Source: Bacteroidetes bacterium UBA6491
GTDB lineage: Bacteria; Bacteroidota; Bacteroidia; NS11-12g; UBA9320
Assembly: GCA_002436505.1 (NCBI GenBank)
Contig: DJML01000011.1
Location: forward strand, 1 to 13,257
DNA: 13,257 nt
Direction of reading: 5' to 3'
Below are positions 7,014 through 13,257 of the stretch, one piece after another (the first letter of the stretch is position 1; every line of letters starts with the position of its first letter). Under the pieces are notes generated by a model. It had not been told where the DNA came from. It saw only the letters and a program-made list of their open reading frames with translations, and searched no databases. Position numbers and translations under genes: made by a program.

Positions 7014-8125
7014 GCTGTTATACTTTTACTTTTTTTGATCATTTCAATAAAATCGTCGAAAAGGTACCGCGAATCGTGCGGACCGGGCGAAGATTCCGGA
7101 TGATACTGAACAGAGAATGCATCTTTCCCTTTTATTCTGATGCCTTCAACCGTATCGTCGTTCAGATTTCTGTGGGTTATTTCGACAACATCCTCATTCA
7201 AACTTCCAGGATCAATAGCAAATCCATGATTTTGAGAGGTGATCTCACTTCTTTCTGTTATCAGATTTATTACCGGATGATTTAAACCTCTGTGTCCATT
7301 GTGCATTTTGTATGTGGTCATACCTCCTGCTTCAGCCATTATCTGACAACCAAGGCAAATTCCGAATACCGGATCATTATTCTCAATGATCGATTTTACG
7401 GTATTTACTGCGTACTCCATTGCAGATGGATCGCCAGGGCCATTCGATAGCATGATCCCATCCGGATCCCATGCCTTTATTTCCTCATACGAAGTTTTAG
7501 CCGGGAACACTTTCATGTAGCAATCTCTTTCCGCAAGGCATCTTAGGATATTCGTTTTAACCCCAAGATCGAGAACAGCCACCTTAATCGCAGCATTTTC
7601 ATTTCCAAAGAAGTAAGGTTCCTTCGTAGTTACCTTGCTTGCCAGTTCAAGGCCATTCATTGAGGGGACTTCTTTGACCATTTTCTTTAGCTGGTCTTCA
7701 TCCAGTATCTCACTTGACACTATGCAGTTCATAGCGCCTTTTGAACGAATATGACGAACTATCTGACGGGTGTCAACATCTGAAATACCTACGAGATTAT
7801 TCTCTACAAAATAGTCATTCAGAGAGTTTGAGGCCATCTTTCTGGAATAGGTGTGCGAATATTTCTTACAGATCAGGCCATTGATCCGAATCTCTTCAGA
7901 TTCAACTTCTTCGTCTGAAACTCCATAGTTTCCAATATGATCACTGGTCATTACAATGATCTGTCCAAAATACGATGGGTCTGTAAAGATTTCCTGATAA
8001 CCGGTCATTCCGGTGTTGAAGCAGATCTCTCCGGTAGTGGTTCCTATCTTACCGATTGCAGAACCGCGGAATACACTTCCATCTTCCAGTACAAGCAGGG
8101 CTTCACGGGCGATTGAATTATCCAA
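7010..8125 (-). CDS. carA: Carbamoyl-phosphate synthase small (glutaminase) subunit
   Basis: CarA hydrolyses glutamine and passes ammonia to CarB for carbamoyl phosphate synthesis, which feeds arginine and pyrimidine pathways. The N-terminal CPSase domain contains GTTTGEICFNTGMTGYQEI and TDPSYFGQI. The C-terminal class I glutamine amidotransferase domain contains LSNGPGDPS, the nucleophile Cys257 in GICLGCQ, and the triad His342/Glu344 in YHPE. A Cys replaces the His that usually follows the nucleophile elbow. There is no in-frame ATG near the start. A TTG at 8143 is possible, but it overlaps the -7 element (8141-8148) and could not be on the mRNA. I therefore use the TTG at 8125, giving 371 residues and a leader of only about ten bases. 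carB is not in the window. The stop overlaps the eno start by 4 bases. Confidence 0.93.
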   Translation of the reverse strand: MDNSIAREALLVLEDGSVFRGSAIGKIGTTTGEICFNTGMTGYQEIFTDPSYFGQIIVMTSDHIGNYGVSDEEVESEEIRINGLICKKYSHTYSRKMASNSLNDYFVENNLVGISDVDTRQIVRHIRSKGAMNCIVSSEILDEDQLKKMVKEVPSMNGLELASKVTTKEPYFFGNENAAIKVAVLDLGVKTNILRCLAERDCYMKVFPAKTSYEEIKAWDPDGIMLSNGPGDPSAMEYAVNTVKSIIENNDPVFGICLGCQIMAEAGGMTTYKMHNGHRGLNHPVINLITERSEITSQNHGFAIDPGSLNEDVVEITHRNLNDDTVEGIRIKGKDAFSVQYHPESSPGPHDSRYLFDDFIEMIKKSKSITA

Positions 8126-8140
8126 GATTATTAATTTTTG

Positions 8141-8170
8141 CAAAGATATGATTCAGGATTCCGCTGCAAA
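8141..8170 (-). promoter_or_regulatory. Promoter of the carA-eno unit
   Basis: On the minus strand, TTTG (8170-8167) is followed by an 18-base spacer and TATCTTTG (8148-8141). Both match the Bacteroidota housekeeping promoter (TTTG / TAnnTTTG). The layout is nearly identical to the hisS promoter, including TTTGCAG at -33 and the C after the -7 box. It lies in the short gap after the hydrolase gene, which separates carA-eno from the upstream operon. Transcription should start about 5-7 bases after the box, close to the TTG at 8125. Confidence 0.75.
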
Positions 8171-8187
8171 ATGTTGTGGAAAATAAA

Positions 8188-9522
8188 TTATCTTTTCGTA
8201 CGTGACATTTCCGTTTCGGTGATCCACTCGACAATATCATTGATCACTTTCTCAGAAAAATGACCCGGATTAAGATATTCTCCTCTGTTCGGCTCCCCCT
8301 CACCATAAAGAAACAAGTGATTCAATCCGGGATATATGGTCATTTTAACGTGATCTGAAGAATCGACAAGCCCGTCCCATGCTGAAGCGTTTGACGCCGG
8401 AGGAACCTGGTAATCACGTTCACAGTAGATCACAAACGACGGCATACCATGGCTGACAGTTGTCGCCACCGGATCATAACTCAGAATATCTTTCCAGAAA
8501 GACCCGCCCCAGGGCCCAAGATTAGATACCTCTTTATAATAATAATTTCCTTTATCGAGTTCCTCTACTGCCCCGGACACCTTATTGATCATCTTTTTCC
8601 TTGCTCCTTTCATACGACCATCATCCTGCAGCAGCAAACGGACCTGGTAGTCGATGAGATGGTGCAAAGGCATGGTAGGACCAGCTAAAAGAATAACCCC
8701 TTTCAGATTTTTATCCCTTAAGGCAATTCGGGGAGCCATAAGTGCTCCCAGACTATGTCCTACAAGAAAGACCGGGCTGGAATCAGTAAGTTGGTTAGAG
8801 CGGACAAGGCGGATCGCACTTAACGCGTCGTCAACAGTAATATCATCAACGGTCAGACTATCAAACTGTTCTTTGTACAGATCTTTATAAACGTATGTGC
8901 GTTTATCATAACGCAGTGAGGCAATCCCTTTTTCGGCAAGGAATAAAGCCAGGTCGAGGTATATTTTATTGGGACCATATTCAAGATCCCTGCTAGCTGG
9001 CCCTGAGCCATGTACGATCACCACCACCGGGCAATTATTGCAACTATCAGGAATCATCAGCTCCCCGTTCATCCGGAAGGTATCTGTTTCCACTACAACA
9101 TGTTCCGCCTGAATAATCTTGCCAAGCATGCGGTCCGGCATTTGATAATTCAAAGGCAGAAAAAGAAAAGAAGTGACCTGATCCTTTAGATCTAATACTA
9201 CCCTGAGATCAAAAGCTGCCCTTTCAAACAATAATTTGTAGTTTGCTGTGTACCCGCCTGCAGTATGCTGTGTGTCTAAAGAAGATATCTTCTCTAATTC
9301 ACCATATTCCTCCTCGATTCCCATCCATGCTTTTTTTAGCTTTGAGGGCGACAGGGCCCTTTGCACATCATCTGAAGTAAGACGAATCGCTGCCTTCCAA
9401 CGTTTGCTTATCACATGTGAGACCAGCTTATCCGCATTTTCAAATCCTGAGTCAGGAACCTTCACCTGAGCGGCAGTTTGATAATATACAAAAAACAGGA
9501 GGGGTATTAACAGATATCTCAT
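8188..9522 (-). CDS. Secreted alpha/beta hydrolase with N-terminal DUF3887-like domain
   Basis: The 444-residue protein begins with a hydrophobic signal sequence (residues 4-14) and a likely cleavage region near TAAQ (16-19), so it probably acts in the periplasm or outside. Residues about 25-115 look like DUF3887, a small domain often placed before such hydrolases. The rest is an alpha/beta hydrolase of the S33/dienelactone type. It has the oxyanion-hole segment VVIVHGSGPASRD, the nucleophile Ser257 in GHSLG, and a likely Asp370 (CERDYQVPP) and His402 (GLNHLF), so the triad is complete. It is probably an esterase or peptidase, but the substrate cannot be told. Its ATG overlaps the stop of the pseudouridine synthase gene by 4 bases (9519-9522), making it the last gene of the hisS operon. 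Confidence 0.87.
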   Translation of the reverse strand: MRYLLIPLLFFVYYQTAAQVKVPDSGFENADKLVSHVISKRWKAAIRLTSDDVQRALSPSKLKKAWMGIEEEYGELEKISSLDTQHTAGGYTANYKLLFERAAFDLRVVLDLKDQVTSFLFLPLNYQMPDRMLGKIIQAEHVVVETDTFRMNGELMIPDSCNNCPVVVIVHGSGPASRDLEYGPNKIYLDLALFLAEKGIASLRYDKRTYVYKDLYKEQFDSLTVDDITVDDALSAIRLVRSNQLTDSSPVFLVGHSLGALMAPRIALRDKNLKGVILLAGPTMPLHHLIDYQVRLLLQDDGRMKGARKKMINKVSGAVEELDKGNYYYKEVSNLGPWGGSFWKDILSYDPVATTVSHGMPSFVIYCERDYQVPPASNASAWDGLVDSSDHVKMTIYPGLNHLFLYGEGEPNRGEYLNPGHFSEKVINDIVEWITETEMSRTKR

Positions 9523-10241
9523 AGACTGATCGTATCAAATTTGTCCAGCAATTTAATGAAGACGGAAAAATCTTTCGGCTGTGGAGCCGTCAGATCATAA
9601 TTCTTGCCGTTCAGTTCAAATTCCAGCTTGTGTGCGTGCAACGCAAGTCTATGTATCATTGGCGTCTCCTCTTTACCTTTTCCAATGTTGAAATTCCTTT
9701 TTATCGATGAGAGGTAAGGCATCTGGCCTCCATAAGCGTCGTCTGCAACGATCACCGCATTCTGAGACACAAGATGTACCCGTATCTGATGCAGTCTTCC
9801 GGTCACAGGAGTGCAGGAAATCAAAGAGTAATGACCATATACCTTTATGGTCGTAAAATTTGTTTCAGCCGGTTTGCCATGCTTTTTGTCAACCTTTGCC
9901 TTCCCTCTGGCGGTGGTATCAAGCGGGAGATCCACTTTCAGATCATCAAAATGATGCCTTCCCTCAGAGATTGCCAGATATGTTTTTTTTATCTCGCGGT
10001 TACGGAACAGGCCTGCACACTCCTTATAGGTATCGTTATCTTTTGCGATCAAAAGGGCGCCAGAAGTATCTTTATCTATTCGATGGCACAACTGGGCATT
10101 GGATGAATATTTTTTAGCAAGCCGAAGAATGGAAATGGAATCGTTGTTTCTTTCGTCAAGTGCAGAGATCCCTGCCGGCTTGTTAATGGCAATAATCTTT
10201 TCATCTTCATAAATGATCCAATCCTTAAATCGATTTCCCAT
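9519..10241 (-). CDS. RluA-family RNA pseudouridine synthase
   Basis: The enzyme isomerises specific uridines to pseudouridine in rRNA or tRNA. The 240 residues form only the catalytic domain; there is no N-terminal S4 domain, as in the short members of the family such as TruC-like proteins. Motif I is KPAGISALD (21-29). The catalytic motif is CHRIDKDTSGALLIAKD, with Asp56 as the catalytic residue and Ile where Leu is usual. The later RLHQIRVHL motif and the C-terminal IHRLALHAHKLEF are present. The target site cannot be assigned from sequence. The ATG shares one base with the hisS stop (TGATG) and the stop overlaps the hydrolase ATG by 4 bases. The three genes are thus very likely one transcript with coupled translation. 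Confidence 0.93.
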   Translation of the reverse strand: MGNRFKDWIIYEDEKIIAINKPAGISALDERNNDSISILRLAKKYSSNAQLCHRIDKDTSGALLIAKDNDTYKECAGLFRNREIKKTYLAISEGRHHFDDLKVDLPLDTTARGKAKVDKKHGKPAETNFTTIKVYGHYSLISCTPVTGRLHQIRVHLVSQNAVIVADDAYGGQMPYLSSIKRNFNIGKGKEETPMIHRLALHAHKLEFELNGKNYDLTAPQPKDFSVFIKLLDKFDTISL

Positions 10242-11596
10242 CAGGCCAGACGTTTTATTATTTCAGCAATGGTAACTGTATCCTGGATGCCTGATTTCAT
10301 GTTCTTAAGGGTCATTTTTTCTTCTTTGACCTCATTTTCCCCTACTACCCCGACGTATTCAAAGTTTCTTTTGTTCGCGTAATCAAATTGCCTGGCTATT
10401 TTTTTCCTGTCAGGATACACTTCGCATCCTATGCCTTCGGCCCTTAATTGAGAAGCAACTTTCATACAGTACAACATACTGGATTCCTCAAAATGGCACA
10501 AAAGGATTTTCGATGGATTCTCATTTATTTCGTCAAAAAGGTTTCGTTCCTCCATGATGTCATAGATCCGGTCGATGCCAAATGATATTCCAACACCCGG
10601 CATATCCTTTACCCCGAACACCCCTGTCAGGTCATCGTACCTTCCGCCACCTGATACGCTTCCGATGCCACTGTTCGGGATCGTGGCTTCAAAAATACAC
10701 CCGGTGTAATAATCAAGACCTCTTGCCAGTGTACCGTCGAGGTATAAAGTCGCCTTATGATCCATTGCCTCAAGATACGTGATCAGATCCCGAAGATCTT
10801 TAAAAGCTGTACTTGAAGAATCTGAGCTGATCACCATTGACTCCCATCTAGAAATTGTAGCTTCATTCAGCACCTGCTTCGCCAGGAAAGGCCTTAGTTT
10901 TTCAATGGCCTCCTCATTAAATCCGGAGCTGATCAACTCCCTGGCTACGCCATCAGCACCTATTTTGTCATATTTATCAAGAGCGATGGTCAATTCCTTA
11001 AAATTATCCGGATAACCGATGGTCTCAGCAACTGCTTCCAGCAATCTCCTGTGATTTATACGCAGTTCATAATCGCTAAGTTTCAGGTTCAGGAACACTT
11101 CATTGTAAATCGCCACGAGATCCGCTTCCCCGGTAAGAGACTTTGATCCGATGATATCCGCATCACACTGCCAGAATTCCCGGTAACGCCCTTTCTGAGG
11201 TCGGTCGGCACGCCATACAGGCTGCATCTGATACCTTCTGAAAGGAAACTGCAGGTCATTCCTGTGCTGTACAACAAATCGCGCAAGAGGGACGGTAAGA
11301 TCATAACGAAGTCCTTTCTCTGCAATTTTTGGTAAAAGCGTCCAGGCGTCATTCCGGTCGTTCTCTTTTGATTTTGACAGGAAATCTCCGGAATTCAGGA
11401 TCCTGAACAACAGTTTATCCCCTTCTTCACCATATTTTCCGGTAAGTGTAGAGATGTTCTCCATTGCAGGGGTCTCTATTGGCATGAAACCAAATTTGAG
11501 GTATACATTCTCTATGGTTTTGAGAATATGCTTTCTTCGGCTCATGTGCCCCGGAAGAAAATCCCTTGTCCCTTTAGGAATTGTTGGTGTTTGCAT
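10241..11596 (-). CDS. hisS: Histidyl-tRNA synthetase
   Basis: This class II synthetase charges tRNA(His) with histidine. The 451 residues show the N-terminal PKGTRDFLP, motif 1 around IETPAMENI (40-48), RYDLTVPLARF (97-107), motif 2 (121-141, with RYQMQPVWRADRPQKGRYRE), the histidine-binding RGLDYYTG (292-299) and SGGGRYDDL (315-323). Motif 3 is GVGISFGIDRI, and an anticodon-binding domain follows from about residue 362. An in-frame ATG 11 codons upstream (11629) would give a longer protein. I prefer 11596 because the family normally begins just before PKGTRDF and because the promoter -7 box (11601-11608) lies between the two ATGs. The mRNA would then start almost at the ATG. It heads the operon with the pseudouridine synthase and hydrolase genes. 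Confidence 0.96.
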   Translation of the reverse strand: MQTPTIPKGTRDFLPGHMSRRKHILKTIENVYLKFGFMPIETPAMENISTLTGKYGEEGDKLLFRILNSGDFLSKSKENDRNDAWTLLPKIAEKGLRYDLTVPLARFVVQHRNDLQFPFRRYQMQPVWRADRPQKGRYREFWQCDADIIGSKSLTGEADLVAIYNEVFLNLKLSDYELRINHRRLLEAVAETIGYPDNFKELTIALDKYDKIGADGVARELISSGFNEEAIEKLRPFLAKQVLNEATISRWESMVISSDSSSTAFKDLRDLITYLEAMDHKATLYLDGTLARGLDYYTGCIFEATIPNSGIGSVSGGGRYDDLTGVFGVKDMPGVGISFGIDRIYDIMEERNLFDEINENPSKILLCHFEESSMLYCMKVASQLRAEGIGCEVYPDRKKIARQFDYANKRNFEYVGVVGENEVKEEKMTLKNMKSGIQDTVTIAEIIKRLA

Positions 11597-11600
11597 AGCG

Positions 11601-11630
11601 CAAAGATAACCTCCTATCTTTTTCTGCAAA
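11601..11630 (-). promoter_or_regulatory. Promoter of the hisS operon (probably leaderless)
   Basis: On the minus strand, TTTG (11630-11627), an 18-base spacer and TATCTTTG (11608-11601) form a complete Bacteroidota-type promoter. Only four bases (CGCT) separate the -7 box from the hisS ATG. Transcription starting 5-7 bases after the box would therefore begin at or beside the start codon. An AGGAGG lies in the spacer, upstream of any transcript start, so it cannot act as the ribosome site. Confidence 0.75.
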
Positions 11631-11654
11631 TGAATGAAATAATCAATTAGATGA

Positions 11655-11686
11655 TTGGCATGAAAGTGGATTTATTATTATCTTTG
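11655..11686 (+). promoter_or_regulatory. Promoter of rpmE2
   Basis: TTG (11655-11657), a 21-base spacer and TATCTTTG (11679-11686), followed by CA, match the same promoter type as carA and hisS. The predicted leader before the rpmE2 ATG at 11712 is about 20 bases. It diverges from the hisS promoter inside a 115-base gap, and the two elements do not overlap. Confidence 0.68.
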
Positions 11687-11711
11687 CACCCCGATATTAA
11701 TCGACGGCATT

Positions 11712-11963
11712 ATGAAAGATGGAATTCACCCGGAAAATTATAGAATGGTAGTGTTCAAAGACATGTCCAATGGGGAGGAGTTTTTAATTCCTTCAACTGT
11801 TGACACCAAAGAAACTACCAAATGGGAAGACGGCAAAGAATATCCTTTGTATAAACTGGATATCTCTAATACGTCTCACCCGTTTTACACTGGTAAAGTG
11901 AACTTTGTTGATACGGCAGGACGTATTGATAAGTTCAACAAGCGCTACGGTAAAAAGAAATAA
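11712..11963 (+). CDS. rpmE2: 50S ribosomal protein L31, type B
   Basis: The 83-residue protein is a component of the large ribosomal subunit, at the bridge to the small subunit. It begins MKDGIHPENYRMVVFKD and contains the type B segments FLIPSTVDTKET, SHPFYTGK and the basic end FNKRYGKKK. It has no cysteine, so it is the zinc-free form (L31 type B), which is common in Bacteroidota. The start is supported by the promoter 26 bases upstream and by the family's usual N-terminus. A hairpin follows the stop by about 25 bases. Confidence 0.97.
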   Translation: MKDGIHPENYRMVVFKDMSNGEEFLIPSTVDTKETTKWEDGKEYPLYKLDISNTSHPFYTGKVNFVDTAGRIDKFNKRYGKKK

Positions 11964-11988
11964 GTCCGAAAAAAGGATATTTTACGAG

Positions 11989-12022
11989 AAGCTCTCTAAT
12001 TTAGAGGGCTTTATTCGTTTTT
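11989..12022 (+). terminator. Hairpin with T-rich tail after rpmE2
   Basis: AGCTCTCT (11990-11997) pairs with AGAGGGCT (12003-12010) around an AATTT loop, with one G-U pair. One further A-T pair extends the stem (11989 with 12011). A T-rich stretch (TTTATTCGTTTTT) follows. This looks like an intrinsic terminator for rpmE2. It runs directly into the ATG of the GlmU-like gene at 12023, which has no recognisable promoter of its own. It may therefore be a leaky terminator or attenuator. Confidence 0.65.
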
Positions 12023-13201
12023 ATGAATTACATACTATTTGACGACGACAGAAGGACGCAGCTCTATCCGCTGACCATGACACGTTCAGCAGCGGATCTT
12101 CGTTGCGGTATCCTGAGTATCCGGGAGAAATGGGAAAAAAGGTTGAATGTCGATTCTATTCCAATTTCAACCGTACCGTATCTTCAATCAAAATATGGGT
12201 CCGTTTCAGGACCTGCAATGCTTATCAACTCAAGATGGATGCCGGATGAATCATCGCTGGATACCATAAGATCCCTTACGCACAATGAATCCCTGTATGC
12301 AGGTGATACGCTACTCGCCTGGAGGACAGGAAATGAAATTTCGCTGGAAACAGACCCTGAACACAGGAGACAGATAACGGCAGCCCATATGATCGATCAT
12401 ACGTATGATCTTTTTTCAATGAACGGAGTTGAACTCGCAAGAGATTTTGAACTTATTACCTCCGGAAGACATTCTGCGCATCTTAGTAAGTCGAATACAG
12501 TCATAGGAAACGGCCCTGTTTTCATCGAAGAAACCGCCGTAGTTGAAGGAGCCACTATCAATGCAAGCAACGGGCCTGTATATGTTGGTCATCATGCTGA
12601 GATAATGGAAGGCAGCCTCATAAGAGGTGGACTGGCCTTGTGCGAAGGATCCATAATAAAAATGGGGGCAAAGATCTACGGACCTACTACCATCGGGCCT
12701 CATTCCAGGGTTGGAGGAGAAGTGAACAATTCTGTGATCCTGGGGTACAGCAATAAAGGGCATGATGGGTTTCTTGGAAATTCCGTGATCGGCGAATGGT
12801 GCAACATTGGTGCCGATAGCAATACCTCAAACCTGAAGAACAACTATGCTGAAGTGAGGCTTTGGGATTATAACACCGGCCGTTTTGCTGCGACCGGAAA
12901 ACAATTTTGCGGACTCATCATGGGAGATCACAGCAAATGTGGCATTAACACAATGTTCAATACCGGCACGGTGGTAGGGGTGTCAGCAAATATATTCGGT
13001 TCTGGATTTCCGAGAAATTTTATCCCTTCCTTCGCCTGGGGAGGCGCCGCAGGCTTCTCAACTTTTCAATTAAATAAAGTGTATGAAGTGGCCAATGTGG
13101 TCATGGAAAGACGATCTGTGAAACTGGGTGACATAGATAAGAACATTTTGTCGGCTGTTTTTGAAATGACCGCCAACTACAGATTCTGGGAAAAAAAATA
13201 A
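12023..13201 (+). CDS. Bacteroidota-type GlmU-like sugar nucleotidyltransferase/acyltransferase
   Basis: The 392-residue protein matches the alternative GlmU family of Bacteroidota (TIGR03991-type; N-terminal NTP_transf_4), proposed to make UDP-GlcNAc for cell-envelope sugars. The N-terminus MNYILFDDDRRTQLYPLTMTR, then ADLRCGILSIREKW, is typical of this group. It lacks the LAAGxGTRM nucleotide motif of E. coli GlmU. From about residue 155 to 310 there are hexapeptide repeats of a left-handed beta-helix (VIGNGPVFI, TINASNGPVYVG, KIYGPTTIGPHSRVGG, SVIGEWCNIGADS, IMGDHSKCGIN), as expected for an acetyltransferase half. The two activities are inferred from the family, not shown by the sequence. 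The gene ends in an A-run (13191-13198) that forms its last Lys codons. The tpiA start is 18 bases downstream, so the two are probably cotranscribed. Confidence 0.85.
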   Translation: MNYILFDDDRRTQLYPLTMTRSAADLRCGILSIREKWEKRLNVDSIPISTVPYLQSKYGSVSGPAMLINSRWMPDESSLDTIRSLTHNESLYAGDTLLAWRTGNEISLETDPEHRRQITAAHMIDHTYDLFSMNGVELARDFELITSGRHSAHLSKSNTVIGNGPVFIEETAVVEGATINASNGPVYVGHHAEIMEGSLIRGGLALCEGSIIKMGAKIYGPTTIGPHSRVGGEVNNSVILGYSNKGHDGFLGNSVIGEWCNIGADSNTSNLKNNYAEVRLWDYNTGRFAATGKQFCGLIMGDHSKCGINTMFNTGTVVGVSANIFGSGFPRNFIPSFAWGGAAGFSTFQLNKVYEVANVVMERRSVKLGDIDKNILSAVFEMTANYRFWEKK

Positions 13202-13219
13202 AAAAAAATAACAGCTAAA

Positions 13220-13257
13220 ATGGCAAGAAATATTGTTGCAGGAAACTGGAAAATGAA
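13220..13257 (+). CDS. tpiA: Triose-phosphate isomerase, first 12 codons only
   Basis: The window ends inside this gene. The visible residues MARNIVAGNWKM match the start of triose-phosphate isomerase, whose N-terminal GNWKMN carries the active-site Asn and Lys. The enzyme interconverts dihydroxyacetone phosphate and glyceraldehyde 3-phosphate. The ATG follows an A-rich stretch, usual for ribosome binding in this phylum, and no Shine-Dalgarno is seen. It probably continues the transcript of the GlmU-like gene. The call rests on only 12 residues, but they are highly characteristic. Confidence 0.88.
   Translation, partial: MARNIVAGNWKM

Noticed and set aside
9774..10106. Open frame of 110 codons on the plus strand opposite the pseudouridine synthase gene
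   Set aside because: It is antisense to a gene with all family motifs and shows no domain-like pattern of its own.
11611..11616. AGGAGG on the minus strand as a Shine-Dalgarno for hisS
   Set aside because: It is 14 bases from the ATG, too far, and falls within the promoter spacer, upstream of the likely transcript start.
12416..12763. Open frame of 115 codons on the minus strand inside the GlmU-like gene
   Set aside because: It is a shadow of the repeated hexapeptide coding sequence; the plus-strand protein is clearly the conserved one.
13191..13218. Second slippage site: A8 at the end of the GlmU-like gene followed by A9
   Set aside because: A shift would change only the last few residues before another stop (13209-13211 or 13216-13218). 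There is no functional gain, and the region simply looks like an A-rich ribosome-binding stretch before tpiA.
1..13257. Mobile element, phage, defence system, CRISPR or RNA gene
   Set aside because: No transposase or integrase motif, terminal inverted repeats, regularly spaced repeats or tRNA-like fold was found by eye. All sizeable frames are accounted for by housekeeping or regulatory genes.

Overview
The window looks like ordinary chromosome from a member of the Bacteroidota, probably the Cytophagales side of the phylum. I infer this from four things: the alternative GlmU-like nucleotidyltransferase/acyltransferase family, a DUF4369-thioredoxin lipoprotein, a type B L31, and promoters of the Bacteroidota form (TTTG / TAnnTTTG). 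Shine-Dalgarno sequences are nearly absent. Base composition is even and moderately AT-rich. I see no tRNA, rRNA, insertion sequence, phage gene, CRISPR array or sign of recent transfer. No gap between genes exceeds about 135 bases.

Left part (1-3760, + strand): the 3' end of gatB, a thiol-disulfide lipoprotein of the TlpA/ResA type, then an OmpR/PhoB-type response regulator and a membrane histidine kinase that form a two-component pair. Middle (3895-5664, + strand): dnaX, which ends convergently with the next operon.

Minus-strand block (5727-11596): two transcription units. The distal one reads hisS, an RluA-family pseudouridine synthase, then a secreted DUF3887-alpha/beta hydrolase. Its genes overlap by 1 and 4 bases. 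The second reads carA then eno, overlapping by 4 bases, with its own promoter just downstream of the hydrolase gene. Right part (11712-13257, + strand): rpmE2 diverges from hisS and is followed by a hairpin, a GlmU-like gene and the first codons of tpiA.

Most genes are housekeeping: tRNA charging and modification, a ribosomal protein, glycolysis, carbamoyl phosphate synthesis, UDP-GlcNAc synthesis and replication. The most interesting item is inside dnaX. A run of ten A residues contains the E. coli-type A AAA AAG heptamer, lies just after the clamp-loader core, and is followed within 18 bases by stop codons in both other frames. This is the arrangement expected for making a short gamma product alongside full-length tau. 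The same DnaX has lost the zinc-binding cysteine module normally found in this family. A second useful result is a set of near-identical promoters that resolve the starts of carA and hisS and suggest very short or leaderless mRNAs.
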